A stretch of DNA of 64,000 nucleotides, taken from NCBI GenBank assembly GCA_038217425.1, contig JBBQPM010000006.1, forward strand, positions 46,563-110,562, in the 5' to 3' direction. This DNA comes from JAIEPT01 sp038217425. Lineage in GTDB: Bacteria; Planctomycetota; Planctomycetia; Gemmatales; Gemmataceae. The notes below the pieces were generated by a model. The model made no database searches and was not told the origin of the DNA. It saw only the letters and a list, made by a program, of their open reading frames with translations. Made by a program: the position numbers and the translations under genes. Numbering within the stretch: the first letter of the stretch is position 1; the number at the start of each line of letters is the position of its first letter. Positions 8,058-17,925 of the stretch are shown here, one piece after another.

Positions 8058-10922
8058 GTGGATCCGCAGGAGGAGACGCAGGTGGGCGGCGACGCCGACG
8101 CCGAATTGCGCCGAGTCTTGGCCGTCCTGGAACCGTCGCTGGTCGGCGCCGGGGAAGCCGGGTCCGGTTCGGCGGAGACCAGCCAGCGCTACACACGTGT
8201 GGCGCTGCACGCCCGCGGCGGCATCGGCCAGGTTTGGCATGCGTACGATCATGAGCTCGGCCGTAAGATCGCGCTCAAAGAGTTGCAAACCGACCAGGCG
8301 ACCACCGCGTACCTGCGCAGCCGATTCCTGGTCGAAGCGCAGATCACCGGCCAGCTCGAACATCCCGGCATTGTCCCTGTCTACGAGATGGTGAAGTCCG
8401 GCCGCGACGGCCAACCGTTCTACACGATGCGCTTTATCGAAGGTCGCACGCTGACCCAGGCGGTCCGCGAGTTTCATCGCCAGCGTGCCCAGGGCAAGGC
8501 GGGTACGCTCGAACTGCGCGAATTGCTGCAAGCGTTTGTCATGGTCTGCAACACCTTGGCCTACGCTCACGACCGCGGCGTGATTCATCGCGACCTCAAA
8601 GGCGCCAACATCATCCTCGGCCCGTTCGGCGAAGTCCTGGTGCTCGACTGGGGTCTGGCCAAACGGATCGGGGAGCCCGATGACGCGGCTACCGGTTCGC
8701 CGGAACCCAGGCCCGGCGCCGATTTCCTGACGATGCCCGGCGAGATCATGGGGACGCCCGGGTACATGGCGCCCGAGCAGGCGGAAGGCCGACCCGATCA
8801 AATCGACGTTCGGACCGACGTCTACGGGCTCGGGGCCGTGCTGTACGAGATCTTGACCGACCGGGCGCCGTTCTCGGGGGACAGCGCCCAGGAAGTGGTC
8901 CGTAAGGTCTGTCAGGAGAAGCCGCCGCCGCCGCGCCATGTCGCTCCATGGGTGCCGAAATCGCTCGAGGCGGTTTGCCTGAAAGCCCTGTCCCGTGCGC
9001 GTGATGAACGTTATGGTTCCGCGCTCGAACTGGGCGGCGAAATCAAAAGTTGGCTCGCCGACGAACCGATGCTCACGTTTCGCGAACCGTGGACCCAGCG
9101 CGTCGGACGCTGGATGCGTCGGCATCGCACGCTGGTCACCAGCGGCGTGGCGGCGCTTTTGGTCGCCGTCGTGTTACTCGCCGGTGCTTCGCTGCTCTTG
9201 AGCCGCGCGTACGACGCGGAGCGTCAGGCCAAGGTCGAAGAAGTGAAACAAAAAGCGGCGGCTCAAGAATCCGAAGCCCAGGCCAAGGAATCCCAGAAGG
9301 GAGCCGAGGCGCTGAGCCGGTTCCTGGTAGATGCGTTCCGCCGGCCCGATCCGACGCTGGACGGACGCGATCTCAAAGTCGTGGATCTCCTGGATCGAGC
9401 CGTCCAGGGGCTCGAAGGATCCGACACGCCGCCGTTGCACCAGGCGCGCATTTTCGAAGCCCTGGGCGAAACCTACGCCGGGTTGGGGATAGCCGACAAG
9501 GCGCGCGACATGCACCGGCGGGCGCTGGAGATTCGCAAAGCGCGCCTGCCCGCGGAGCATGCGGACCTCTTCAAATCGAGGAACGACTTGGCGGCAGCTT
9601 TGCGCACGTCTGGCGCGTTTGCCGAGGCGATCGAACTCTATCAGCAAGTCTTGGCTCGGCGTAAGGCGTTATTCGGAGCTGAGCATGAGGACACGTTGCT
9701 CACCATGAACGATTTGGCGGTTGCCTACCTGGAGCAAAACGCCGTCGAACTCGCCAGGCCGCTCGCCGAGGCCGTGCTAGATTCCAGGCATCGACTGCTG
9801 GGGCCGGAGCATCCCGAGACGTTAAGAACCATGAGTCTGATGGCCGTGATCTTGCGGAAAGAAGGGCGGATCGACGAGGCGCTTGCCGGATACCTGGCCG
9901 CGTACGACGGGCTGCGCCGTCAGCTCGGCGCCGATCATCCCGACGTTCTCATGGCCCTCAACAACAGGGCCGAGGCGCTGCAGGAAAGCAAGCGCTTCGC
10001 GGAGGCGATTCCGCTACAGAATGAAGTGCTCGAATCTCGGCGCAAAAAGTTCGGCCCGGAGGCCGCACCCACTCTGCGTGCATTGCACAACCTGGCGACG
10101 TCTTACCATGAAATGGGACAGTTCGTCGACGCCCTGCCCTACTACGAGGAAGCTCTGAAGGGACGAGCCAAGGCACACGGCGATCATCCGGACGCACTGG
10201 TTTTCTTTCTGCACTACGTCAAGGCCGCTCTAAAGGCGAACGAGGCTCTGCGCGCCGCCGAGTTCTTCAAGACGCAGATGAAGGGACGAATGCTGCCGAT
10301 TCCGCGCGATTTCGCTCGAATCAAGGAGGCCCAAATGACGGGCGCTCTCTCCTTACAGAAAGAACAATACGCCCTGGCCGCGGCGATCTGGCAGGAGGTT
10401 CTCAAAACGCAACGGGCCATGCCCCTCGCCCCCCATGCTGATCTCCTCGTGACGGTCAGCGGGTTGGCCAAGGCGTATCTCTACGGCGGCAACCCAGGCC
10501 CGGCGGAGCCTTTCTGGGAGGAACTCCTGCAGGCTCAGCGTAAAGTCCCGCCAAGCCCCCGATTCCTGGCCGACACCCTCGCCGGACTGGGCGAATGTCA
10601 GCTTCGGCTCAAGAAAACCAAGTCGGCCGAGGAGTCGCTGCGCGAAGCTCTCGCGCTCCGCAAGGAACATTTGCCCAAGGCGGAGAGCTGGAAGCGATTC
10701 TACACGCAGAGTCTTTTGGGCGGGGCGCTCCTGGAGCAAAAACGGGACAAGGAAGCCGAGTCCTTGTTGCGAGAGGCCTATGCGGGCCTGGAAACATTTC
10801 GAGCGAATGCGCTGGTGGAGAAAGAACTGTTGCCGGAGGTTTTGGAGCGGCTGATCCAGCTCTTTCAGTACCAGGACAATCCCGCGGAAGCCGCCCGTTG
10901 GATCGCGCGTCGCAAGAAATGA
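8058..10922 (+). CDS. Transmembrane Ser/Thr protein kinase with TPR sensor domain
   Basis: A 954-residue protein starting at GTG 8058, 12 bp after the sigma factor gene. Residues ~45-340 are a Hanks-type kinase: glycine loop HARGGIGQVW (52-60), Lys74 in ALKEL, catalytic loop HRDLKGAN with Asp179, metal-binding Asp197 in DWG (Trp replaces the usual Phe, a common planctomycete variant), then GTPGYMAPEQ. A membrane helix follows (about 358-379), then a coiled segment and a long TPR array of the kinesin-light-chain type (repeats such as HARIFEALGETYAGLG, AEHEDTLLTMNDLAVAY, GAEHPETL-like). The catalytic residues are intact, so an active kinase is expected. The topology puts the TPRs outside the cytoplasm as a sensor or protein-binding region. 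Targets unknown; nearby FHA proteins of the Tad operon are candidates. Confidence 0.92.
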   Translation: MDPQEETQVGGDADAELRRVLAVLEPSLVGAGEAGSGSAETSQRYTRVALHARGGIGQVWHAYDHELGRKIALKELQTDQATTAYLRSRFLVEAQITGQLEHPGIVPVYEMVKSGRDGQPFYTMRFIEGRTLTQAVREFHRQRAQGKAGTLELRELLQAFVMVCNTLAYAHDRGVIHRDLKGANIILGPFGEVLVLDWGLAKRIGEPDDAATGSPEPRPGADFLTMPGEIMGTPGYMAPEQAEGRPDQIDVRTDVYGLGAVLYEILTDRAPFSGDSAQEVVRKVCQEKPPPPRHVAPWVPKSLEAVCLKALSRARDERYGSALELGGEIKSWLADEPMLTFREPWTQRVGRWMRRHRTLVTSGVAALLVAVVLLAGASLLLSRAYDAERQAKVEEVKQKAAAQESEAQAKESQKGAEALSRFLVDAFRRPDPTLDGRDLKVVDLLDRAVQGLEGSDTPPLHQARIFEALGETYAGLGIADKARDMHRRALEIRKARLPAEHADLFKSRNDLAAALRTSGAFAEAIELYQQVLARRKALFGAEHEDTLLTMNDLAVAYLEQNAVELARPLAEAVLDSRHRLLGPEHPETLRTMSLMAVILRKEGRIDEALAGYLAAYDGLRRQLGADHPDVLMALNNRAEALQESKRFAEAIPLQNEVLESRRKKFGPEAAPTLRALHNLATSYHEMGQFVDALPYYEEALKGRAKAHGDHPDALVFFLHYVKAALKANEALRAAEFFKTQMKGRMLPIPRDFARIKEAQMTGALSLQKEQYALAAAIWQEVLKTQRAMPLAPHADLLVTVSGLAKAYLYGGNPGPAEPFWEELLQAQRKVPPSPRFLADTLAGLGECQLRLKKTKSAEESLREALALRKEHLPKAESWKRFYTQSLLGGALLEQKRDKEAESLLREAYAGLETFRANALVEKELLPEVLERLIQLFQYQDNPAEAARWIARRKK

Positions 10923-10925
10923 TGC

Positions 10926-12056
10926 TCACACTCCCTTGCGCGTGTTGAACAACTTGGACGTTAGATTCACGCGGTCGTCGAGGCCGAGTTCGATCGGCTC
11001 GGACGCGAACGACGGCTTATTTCCCGTGGGCACCAAATCTCCCTGTAACATCCCGTTGGCGTCGCGGCCTCTGCCCTCGAATCGGTACAGATCCTGATGT
11101 CGGTAATTGTTGGCCTCGTCCAGTCCGAGCACTTCGGCAATGGTCTGAATCCGCCGGGAGCCGTCGCTGAAACGGGTAATCTGGATGATCAGGTGAACCG
11201 CCGAGGCGACCTGAGCGCGGGCGACGTAGATCGGCAACGAGACGTCGCTCATCAGCGAGAGCGTTTCGAGCCGAATGAGCGCATCCCTGGGCGTGCTGGC
11301 GTGGACCGTGGTCAGCGAGCCGGCGTGCCCCGACAGCATCGATTGAATGAGATCCAATGCTTCGCCGCGGCGAATCTCGCCCACCACGATCCGGTCGGGC
11401 CGCATGCGCAGCGAATCGACGAACAGATCGCGGATGGTGACCTGTCCTTTGCCGTCGGGCCGCATCGGCTGGGCTTCCAGGTAAAGCGTGTGCGGCTGTT
11501 TGAGCTGCAGTTCGGAGCTATCCTCAATGACGATCACGCGTTCGGTGTCGGGAATCGCCGCGGAGAGGGCGTTGAGCATCGACGTCTTGCCGGTCCCTGT
11601 TCCGCCGGAGATGATGGTGTTTTTATGTAAGAGAACCGCCAGGGCGAGAAATTCGGCGGCTTCCGCGGTGAGGCTGCCGCGCTGCACGAGCGATTCGAGG
11701 TTGAAGCTCGATTTTTGGAAGCGCCGAATGGAGAAGCAGACGCCTTGACGCGAGCTGGCGGGGATGATGACGTGCACGCGCGAGCCGTCGGGGAGCCGGG
11801 CGTCCATGCTGTGATGGTCGGCGTCGATGCGGCGATTGACGTATTCGCCGATGTTCCGCGCCGCCGCCATCAGCGCCGCCTCGTTGGGGAATCGCAGGTC
11901 CGCTAGCTGCAATTTCCCTTGCCGTTCGAAGTAGATCGACGAGGTGCCGTTGATGAGAATTTCGGAGACGCTCGGGTCGTCGAGCAGGGATTGGATGGGG
12001 GCCAAGAAGTGGCGGATCGTTTCCTGGTAGATTTCTTGAGGGCGCATGAAGTTCAC
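10926..12056 (-). CDS. CpaF/TadA-type secretion ATPase, orphan copy
   Basis: A 376-residue cytoplasmic hexameric ATPase of the CpaF/TadA group. The N-terminal domain has LLDDPSVSEILINGTSSIY; Walker A is GGTGTGKTS (151-159); an Asp box VIEDSSELQL, Walker B RPDRIVVGEIRRGEALDL, and a His box GHAGSLTTVHAS complete the set. CpaF proteins power Tad/Flp pilus or type II/IV-like systems. No pilin or platform genes adjoin this copy: it lies between a kinase gene (convergent, 3-bp gap) and a zinc-ribbon gene (divergent). The Tad operon 6 kb away has its own FHA-fused ATPase, so this copy may serve as an alternative or retraction-type motor. That is inference. Confidence 0.9.
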   Translation of the reverse strand: MNFMRPQEIYQETIRHFLAPIQSLLDDPSVSEILINGTSSIYFERQGKLQLADLRFPNEAALMAAARNIGEYVNRRIDADHHSMDARLPDGSRVHVIIPASSRQGVCFSIRRFQKSSFNLESLVQRGSLTAEAAEFLALAVLLHKNTIISGGTGTGKTSMLNALSAAIPDTERVIVIEDSSELQLKQPHTLYLEAQPMRPDGKGQVTIRDLFVDSLRMRPDRIVVGEIRRGEALDLIQSMLSGHAGSLTTVHASTPRDALIRLETLSLMSDVSLPIYVARAQVASAVHLIIQITRFSDGSRRIQTIAEVLGLDEANNYRHQDLYRFEGRGRDANGMLQGDLVPTGNKPSFASEPIELGLDDRVNLTSKLFNTRKGV

Positions 12057-12199
12057 CGGGAAGTCGGACGCGCAAGAGGTCGCGCGCCGATGGCTTCGTT
12101 TCGCTACGCAGCCATCCTAACAACTTTCTTGCGTTGGGCCAACTGTCGGCTATAATGCGTTTCCCAGGCTTTCTCTTTTGCGCGGGGACCGAAACGAAC

Positions 12200-13006
12200 A
12201 TGGCGTTGCATTTTGCCTGCCCGAAATGCTCGCGGACTTTGAGGTCGGTGAATTCTTCGAAGCCCAAGAGCGTCAAGTGTCCCCATTGCGCGCAGGTTTT
12301 CAGGGTCCATCCCGGTCTCACCAGGACGTCCATTCTCGAAGGCAGCGTGGCCCAGGAATCCGCCCTGGTAGCCGTCCAAGTTCGCAAGACGAATTGGCTT
12401 GTCCTCGGTTTGTCCTGCCTGTCTCTGGCGCTTGCCTTTGCGCTGGGCTTTTTCTGGTTTCGCGAAGTCACCACGCCACCGACCACGCCGCAGCCGGCCT
12501 TTGACGAGTCTCGGTGGAAGGAATATGAATTCTCGCAGATCAAAGTCAAAGTTTCGCTACCAGAGTCGCCACTCGTCGACGAGGCTTCGCTCCAGAAGCG
12601 AGGCGCCATTTTCTTCATGCGGTCGAAACTCCCCGGCACGAACGTCGAATTTCAGTTGCACGCGTACCAAAACAGCGACGCCTCGCTAAAGACGGCCCCG
12701 CGAATCGAAGCGGTTGAAAAAGAGATCTTGGCCGATTTCGCGGACGGCCAGATCGTCGCTTCGCGGATGTTCAACTGGGACTACGGTCCCGGTATGGATT
12801 TTGTCGTCAAAACCCCCGCCAGCCACGTCAACTGTCGCGTTTTGTTTACACAGGAATCCGTCTTCGTACTGTCGGCGTCGGGTCAGCACCTGGATCGACA
12901 TGAGCAATCGGTGCGGCACTTTCTCCATTCGTTGCGATGCACGGAACTGGAGGCGAACTCGCTCAAACGCTATGCGGCTCCGGTCGTTATCGGCAAGCCG
13001 AAGTGA
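12200..13006 (+). CDS. MJ0042-type zinc-ribbon membrane protein, unknown function
   Basis: A 268-residue protein beginning at ATG 12200, where the MJ0042-like zinc ribbon starts; an upstream in-frame start at 12134 would add an unrelated stretch. Cys7, Cys10, Cys27 and Cys30 (CPKC...CPHC) form the zinc knuckle. A single membrane helix follows (about residues 66-90). The remaining ~175 residues are extracytoplasmic with no recognised fold. Such N-terminal zinc ribbons followed by one helix are abundant in planctomycetes and of unknown role. The next gene (kinase-caspase) starts 127 bp downstream on the same strand. Confidence 0.75.
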   Translation: MALHFACPKCSRTLRSVNSSKPKSVKCPHCAQVFRVHPGLTRTSILEGSVAQESALVAVQVRKTNWLVLGLSCLSLALAFALGFFWFREVTTPPTTPQPAFDESRWKEYEFSQIKVKVSLPESPLVDEASLQKRGAIFFMRSKLPGTNVEFQLHAYQNSDASLKTAPRIEAVEKEILADFADGQIVASRMFNWDYGPGMDFVVKTPASHVNCRVLFTQESVFVLSASGQHLDRHEQSVRHFLHSLRCTELEANSLKRYAAPVVIGKPK

Positions 13007-13038
13007 CCCGACGAATAGGGCGATTTCGCAAAAATTTC

Positions 13039-13067
13039 TTGACATTCCGGGTAAACCTTGCGACGAT
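13039..13067 (+). promoter_or_regulatory. Candidate sigma70-like promoter for the kinase-caspase gene
   Basis: A perfect -35 TTGACA (13039-13044) followed after 17 bases by GACGAT (13062-13067), a weak -10 (3/6). It sits 67 bp before the ATG at 13134. Planctomycete promoter consensus may differ. Confidence 0.3.
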
Positions 13068-13133
13068 TCTGGGGCATCGTCTGCGCCGCGAAAGTGTCGC
13101 GCGCATCGGCGACCCCAAGCGGAAGTTCGGCCC

Positions 13134-16100
13134 ATGGAATCGCATCCCAATTACGAGATCCTGACGGAAATCGGTCACGGCGAAGCTGCGACAGTCTATC
13201 GCGCCCGCGATCTCCATCTCAAACGCTTCGTCGCCATCAAACAGCTCCACGAGAAATTTCGCCGCGATCCCCGGCAAATGGAGCACTTCTGGGAAGAGGC
13301 TCAATTCCTGGCCAACGCCGAGCACGATAACGTCGTGCAAGTCTTCGGCGTCGACAAGGATCGCGGCTGGATCATCATGGAACTGATGCGCGGCAGCCTC
13401 GACGTCAAGCTGAGCGAGGGAAAACTCGACTACGATTTGGTCCGTAGCGTGCTCAGGCAGACGCTCGAAGCACTGAAATATTTGCATGCGAACGCGAAGT
13501 TGCACGGCGCCGTCAAGCCGGCCAACCTCCTCATCAACGATCAGGGCCGAGTTAAGCTCAGCGATTCGGCCGGCCTGGTCGCCGGGGGCGAGATTCGCAA
13601 ACCGACTGGAAGCTACAAATATCTTGCGCCGGAGTTTCTCAATCCCGCCTTCGGCAAGGTGACGCCCGCCGCCGATCTCTACTGCGTGGGATTCACCGCA
13701 CTCGAATTGGCCTACGGCGCCGGCTTCGATGAAAACTTCCCCGGTGCCGGCGCCAGCGCCATCGACCCCGAACTCGGCTGGATGCGCTGGCAAAGTTCCG
13801 CGACCGAGCAACTCGCGCCCCTGGTCAAGTTGCTCCCCGGGATCCCCGCCGACCTCAATCAGGTGATCGGTCGGTTGCTGGAGAAGGACGTCTCCAAACG
13901 CTACGCCAGCGCCCACGAGGCGCTGAACGACCTCTCGAATTTACCGATCCTTCCCGTGAGTCTGCCGAGCGAGGCGGGCCCACAGATGGTGAAGGCACGC
14001 GTCGGCGGAGGCGGTCAAGCCGCGGCTCCGTTTACTCCGCCCAAGCCGCCGACCAAGACCGTTAAATCCAAATCCGATCAGCCTCCGCCTCCGCTCAAGC
14101 CTTGGTCCAAGGAGTGGATCAACAAGAAGCTCGAAGACAAGCGGATCCTTTACGGCATTTGCGGGACCATCGTATTCCTCTTGCTGATTTTCTTGTTCCT
14201 CCCATCTGGGCCCGCGCCGCTCCCGGAAATCGCGATCAAGTCCGTACCCACCAATGCCGTCGTCTTCATCGACGACAACGAACAAAAAGACCGAACCGAC
14301 GGCAAATTCAAGCTCAAACTCGGCAAGCACAAGGTCCGTGTGGCTTTTCCGGGACACAAAGCCAAGGAAGAAGAGATTGAGGTCAAAACTGGCAAAGACG
14401 CCCAGAGGGAGTTTGCGTTCAACCTCGATAAAGAAATGCGCAAAGTCCGCATTGCCTCGGTGCCGTCAGGCGCTGACATTCGTCTCGACGACGAGGCCAA
14501 GGGGATCAAGACCGGCGACGGTAAAATCGATCTCGTTCCTGGCGGCACGCATCGGCTCGTGCTCGTGATGGACGGCTTTAAAGAATTTAAGGCCCAGTTC
14601 GATGTGGCGCCTGGCGAGGGAGATCTGGAACTCGGTCCGTTCGCCCTGGAAAGAATCGAACCGCCTCGAGTGCCGATGGTAAAGCCGGAGGCGCCGCGCA
14701 AGGTTCGCATCGCGACAACGCCGACAGGCGCCGTGGTCGAGATTCTGCTGGACGGCGAGAAGAAGGGCCCCGCGTCCAGCACCAAGCTCGATTTGCTGCC
14801 GGCGAAACCGTACCAGCTCGTGCTCGAGAGTCCGGGATACAAGAAGTTCGAGCAGGCAATCTCCGTCGGCAAAGGCGAAGGCGAGATCGAACTGGGACCC
14901 TTCACGCTCGAGAAGGATGAACCGTCGCGAGGCATTCCCGAGCGGTTCGCGTTGCTCATCGGCGTGCGCGATTACGGCAAGCGCATTCCCGACTACGTCT
15001 TCGCCGATGCGGACGTCGATGGGATCGCGCGCATCCTGGCCGTGGCGGGCTATAAGGAAGCCAATATCACCGTTCTCAAGTCTGGCGGAACCGCGGCGCC
15101 GACTCTCAGCAATATTCGCGATGCGCTGCGACTATTTTTCTCCGCCAAGCACGCGAACGACAGTTTGATGGTGGTCTTCGAAGGACATGGCTTCCAATTT
15201 GGTCCCGACGACGGCCCCTACCTCTGCCCGGCCGACGGCGACCCGGCGGACAAGACTACCCTGCTGCCTCTACGCGAATTGTACGATGGACTGGAGAAAT
15301 CGCCGGCACACTCAAAGGTGATAATCCTCGACACCTGTCGCCCGGAGATCCCCGGCGCCGGGCAAATGCGTCTCACCGCAGAGGTTTCAGCGCCTCCCGC
15401 CGGCGTCGCCGCCCTCTTCGCTTGCGGCGCCGATCAACTCAGCTACCGGAACCTCGTCTGGAGGCACGGCGTATTCATGCAAACCGTCGCCCGAGCCCTG
15501 TCGGGCGAAGCCGACGCCGACGAGAACGGGTTGGTTACGGTCCCCGAACTCAAGCAATTCGTCGAAGGCAAGGTCGCGGATTACGTTCGGCGGGAGTATC
15601 CCAAACAGCCCGGCGGGCAAACGCCGACGCTCGTCGGCAGCACCGCTGAGGGCCTCGCCCTCGCCAAAGTCGCTGGCGTGCTGTTGCCCTTCAGTCGGGG
15701 TTGCAAGCACTTCTACAAGGACGCAAAACAAGAGTACGAAAAGTCCGTAAGCGAGTTTGACGAAGCACTCAAGGTGGATGCCAAGTTCATCCCGGCGTTG
15801 CTCTGTCGCGGGTACGCCCAGATTGAACTCGACCGCTATGCCGATACCATTCGCGACTGCGATGAGGTACTGAAGCTGGATGGCAAGAATGCGAATGCTT
15901 ATTGCTTCCGGGGCGAGGCAAATTCCTGGTTTGATCCCCCCAAATTCAAGGAAGCGATCCAGGACTTGTCGGAAGCGATCCGGTTCGGTCCCGACTTCGC
16001 CTCGCCTTACAACCTTCGCGCCCGGATGCATCGCAAGCAGAAGAATCCGGACTTAGCGCTGCAAGACAACAATGACGCCATTCGCCTGGAGCCGCTGATT

Positions 16101-16313
16101 GCCTACCTGTACATCGGTCGAGGATTAACCCATGCCGTCAAAAAGAACTGGGAAGCCGCGGAAAGCGACTATCTCCGATCGATCGAATTAAACCCCAACG
16201 AAATCGACGCTTACGACAATATGGCGGCGCTCTGCGACAAGCGCGGCAAGCGTGACGACGCCAAGAAATGGCTCGAAAAAAGCAATCAGGTGAAGAAGGC
16301 GCTGTCGAAGTAA
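13134..16313 (+). CDS. Membrane pseudokinase - triple PEGA - caspase - TPR protein
   Basis: A 1059-residue protein. The start at ATG 13134 is chosen because the kinase fold begins immediately; the frame is open upstream to 12714 but overlaps the preceding gene. Residues 5-270 form a Hanks-type kinase fold with Lys36 (VAIK) and YLAPEF kept. The catalytic loop reads HGAVKPAN (124-131), so the HRD Asp is Ala126, and DFG reads DSA (144-146): a predicted pseudokinase. A membrane helix at 340-356 is followed by three PEGA-like repeats (~362-430, 437-506, 522-594). A caspase-like p20 domain (~604-830) has His685 in FEGHGFQ and Cys735 in ILDTC. TPR repeats run from ~860 to the end. The protease would be extracytoplasmic. 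No SD is obvious directly before the ATG. Confidence 0.88.
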   Translation: MESHPNYEILTEIGHGEAATVYRARDLHLKRFVAIKQLHEKFRRDPRQMEHFWEEAQFLANAEHDNVVQVFGVDKDRGWIIMELMRGSLDVKLSEGKLDYDLVRSVLRQTLEALKYLHANAKLHGAVKPANLLINDQGRVKLSDSAGLVAGGEIRKPTGSYKYLAPEFLNPAFGKVTPAADLYCVGFTALELAYGAGFDENFPGAGASAIDPELGWMRWQSSATEQLAPLVKLLPGIPADLNQVIGRLLEKDVSKRYASAHEALNDLSNLPILPVSLPSEAGPQMVKARVGGGGQAAAPFTPPKPPTKTVKSKSDQPPPPLKPWSKEWINKKLEDKRILYGICGTIVFLLLIFLFLPSGPAPLPEIAIKSVPTNAVVFIDDNEQKDRTDGKFKLKLGKHKVRVAFPGHKAKEEEIEVKTGKDAQREFAFNLDKEMRKVRIASVPSGADIRLDDEAKGIKTGDGKIDLVPGGTHRLVLVMDGFKEFKAQFDVAPGEGDLELGPFALERIEPPRVPMVKPEAPRKVRIATTPTGAVVEILLDGEKKGPASSTKLDLLPAKPYQLVLESPGYKKFEQAISVGKGEGEIELGPFTLEKDEPSRGIPERFALLIGVRDYGKRIPDYVFADADVDGIARILAVAGYKEANITVLKSGGTAAPTLSNIRDALRLFFSAKHANDSLMVVFEGHGFQFGPDDGPYLCPADGDPADKTTLLPLRELYDGLEKSPAHSKVIILDTCRPEIPGAGQMRLTAEVSAPPAGVAALFACGADQLSYRNLVWRHGVFMQTVARALSGEADADENGLVTVPELKQFVEGKVADYVRREYPKQPGGQTPTLVGSTAEGLALAKVAGVLLPFSRGCKHFYKDAKQEYEKSVSEFDEALKVDAKFIPALLCRGYAQIELDRYADTIRDCDEVLKLDGKNANAYCFRGEANSWFDPPKFKEAIQDLSEAIRFGPDFASPYNLRARMHRKQKNPDLALQDNNDAIRLEPLIAYLYIGRGLTHAVKKNWEAAESDYLRSIELNPNEIDAYDNMAALCDKRGKRDDAKKWLEKSNQVKKALSK

Positions 16314-16337
16314 ACAGCTCGCCAGCCGTGAATTGTG

Positions 16338-16355
16338 AACTTTCGCAAGTTTTTT
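16338..16355 (+). terminator. Weak hairpin with T-run after the kinase-caspase gene
   Basis: A 5-bp stem AACTT/AAGTT with a 4-base loop followed by TTTT, 25 bp after the stop at 16313. The stem is short and AT-rich, so this is tentative. Confidence 0.35.
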
Positions 16356-16488
16356 CGAAATCGGATGTCGGAAACCGCCTGGGGTTACGCATCTATAGAG
16401 TAGAAAGCCACGGCGGTTGCCGACGAACAATGAGTCGACCTCGCCTGCTGAATATTTGACGCTAGCCGGTACCCTTACGGAGACAGCA

Positions 16489-17775
16489 ATGAGCATTTCG
16501 GTGTCGCAAACTTTGACCTTGTCCGCAATATTATTGCTTTCGGCCGGTCAGCTCCGCGCTGACAACATTGACGCGGCTCTTGCCCAAAACGGGCCGCTGC
16601 TGAAGGAATACCTGGAAAAAAACAGATTCAAGAACGTCGGCGTCCTCAAGTTTCGCACCAAAAAGGGGAACGAAGATTTCACATTCTTGGGCGGGTCCAT
16701 GAATGTCAACATGGTTCGGCGCCTGGAGAACATGCTCATCCTGATCGGGGGGGAGAAAAAGTCCATCAACCTCTTGAACGAACCCGGGCAGGTCATTGCC
16801 AAGACGAAAGCCAAGCTCAACTACCTGAGTCCACAGGGGCGGAGCGAATTGTTCGATATCATGTATCCCAGTCTCGGCAGCAAGCAGTCGGTTCGGGCCG
16901 ACGTTTTCCTGTGCGGGGACGTCATCACCTCGCCGGACTTCCGGACCACCACGGTCATCGTCCGGGCGATCAACTCGGCGGCGGCGAAAGAGAAGCCCGT
17001 CAAGTTGATGGAAGTCGCCGTCACCACCGACCGCAGCATGCTGGCCGATCTCGGCAAAAGCTTCGCAGTCGCGCGGAACATCAAAAAGGGAGGCGATCGC
17101 GACGACCCGATCAATATCAAGTTCACCCTTGAAGAGATGAAGAAGGTGCTGCAGTTTAGCGTTTCGTACGACAAGGTTGAACAGGATATCGCCGTCGACT
17201 CTTCCGGGGAGATCGAGAACCTCAAGGAACCGACCGACACGCAGACCGTCTCGATGAAAATCAAAAATCTTTCGTCCAAGCAAATCGGCGTCGTGTTAAA
17301 GGTCAACGGGGTGAGCACGCTTTTCGAACAAGATGGCGAATTCCTGGATTGCAAAAAGTACGTGCTGGATCCTAACGAAGAATACACCATTCAGGGCTTT
17401 CTGTGCGAAGACAGCACGATCAAACCGTTCAAAGTGCTCCCGGACGGAATGTCTCCGGACTCGATGGATCCAGCGAAGATGTTGGGGCAAATCCAGTTAG
17501 GCGTTTTCGAAACGGGCGCCGCCGAAACGGTGAAAGTCAGCAACCGAAGTCTGCGGGGCGTCCTCACGCCGAAGCTGCTGAAGGCTCGCGAGCAAAACCC
17601 GCTCAAGTCCGTCGGGCAGATCACCAAGTTGAAAGCCACCGCCCGCGGCTACATCGAACCCAACGGGGAGGCGCCCTTGCCGGCCGTGAAAGTGACGTTC
17701 GTGGATTTCGAAGGAACGCTTGCGTTTAGCCGTACGATCACCTATGTCGCCCCGAAAATTACCTCGAATCCATAG
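16489..17775 (+). CDS. Exported protein of unknown function next to the kinase-caspase gene
   Basis: A 428-residue protein. ATG 16489 is preceded by ACGGAGAC and followed by a signal peptide (residues 1-22, cleavage after LRA), so it is preferred over the in-frame upstream start at 16417. The N-terminal half (KNVGVLKFRTKKG, an NMVRRLENMLIL helix, then VRADVFLCGDVI and TTTVIVRAINS strands) recalls the alternating alpha/beta layout of FlgO/CsgG-like nucleotide-less secretion proteins, but this is only a pattern impression. The C-terminal half is beta-rich. It follows the kinase-caspase gene by 175 bp on the same strand and may be its exported partner. Not recognised as a named family. Confidence 0.7.
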   Translation: MSISVSQTLTLSAILLLSAGQLRADNIDAALAQNGPLLKEYLEKNRFKNVGVLKFRTKKGNEDFTFLGGSMNVNMVRRLENMLILIGGEKKSINLLNEPGQVIAKTKAKLNYLSPQGRSELFDIMYPSLGSKQSVRADVFLCGDVITSPDFRTTTVIVRAINSAAAKEKPVKLMEVAVTTDRSMLADLGKSFAVARNIKKGGDRDDPINIKFTLEEMKKVLQFSVSYDKVEQDIAVDSSGEIENLKEPTDTQTVSMKIKNLSSKQIGVVLKVNGVSTLFEQDGEFLDCKKYVLDPNEEYTIQGFLCEDSTIKPFKVLPDGMSPDSMDPAKMLGQIQLGVFETGAAETVKVSNRSLRGVLTPKLLKAREQNPLKSVGQITKLKATARGYIEPNGEAPLPAVKVTFVDFEGTLAFSRTITYVAPKITSNP

Positions 17776-17925
17776 TTCCGCATCCGGTGCAAATCGATCT
17801 CAGGAGCGAGGTGCTCCGAGCTCTTGGGCTGAATGCTTAAATTTGAATTTCGATTCCGATCAGTAACGTTCTAACCTTGAAAGCTCAGTTACCTTTACAC
17901 TCAACCCTCTGAAAGGAAATTTATC

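Noticed and set aside
7194..9125. Long open frame on the minus strand (643 codons)
   Set aside because: It covers the sigma factor and kinase genes on the other strand, whose products have clear domains; GC-rich codon bias makes such antisense frames.
12714..13133. N-terminal extension of the kinase-caspase frame
   Set aside because: It overlaps the zinc-ribbon gene and precedes the kinase fold with unrelated sequence; ATG 13134 fits the domain start.
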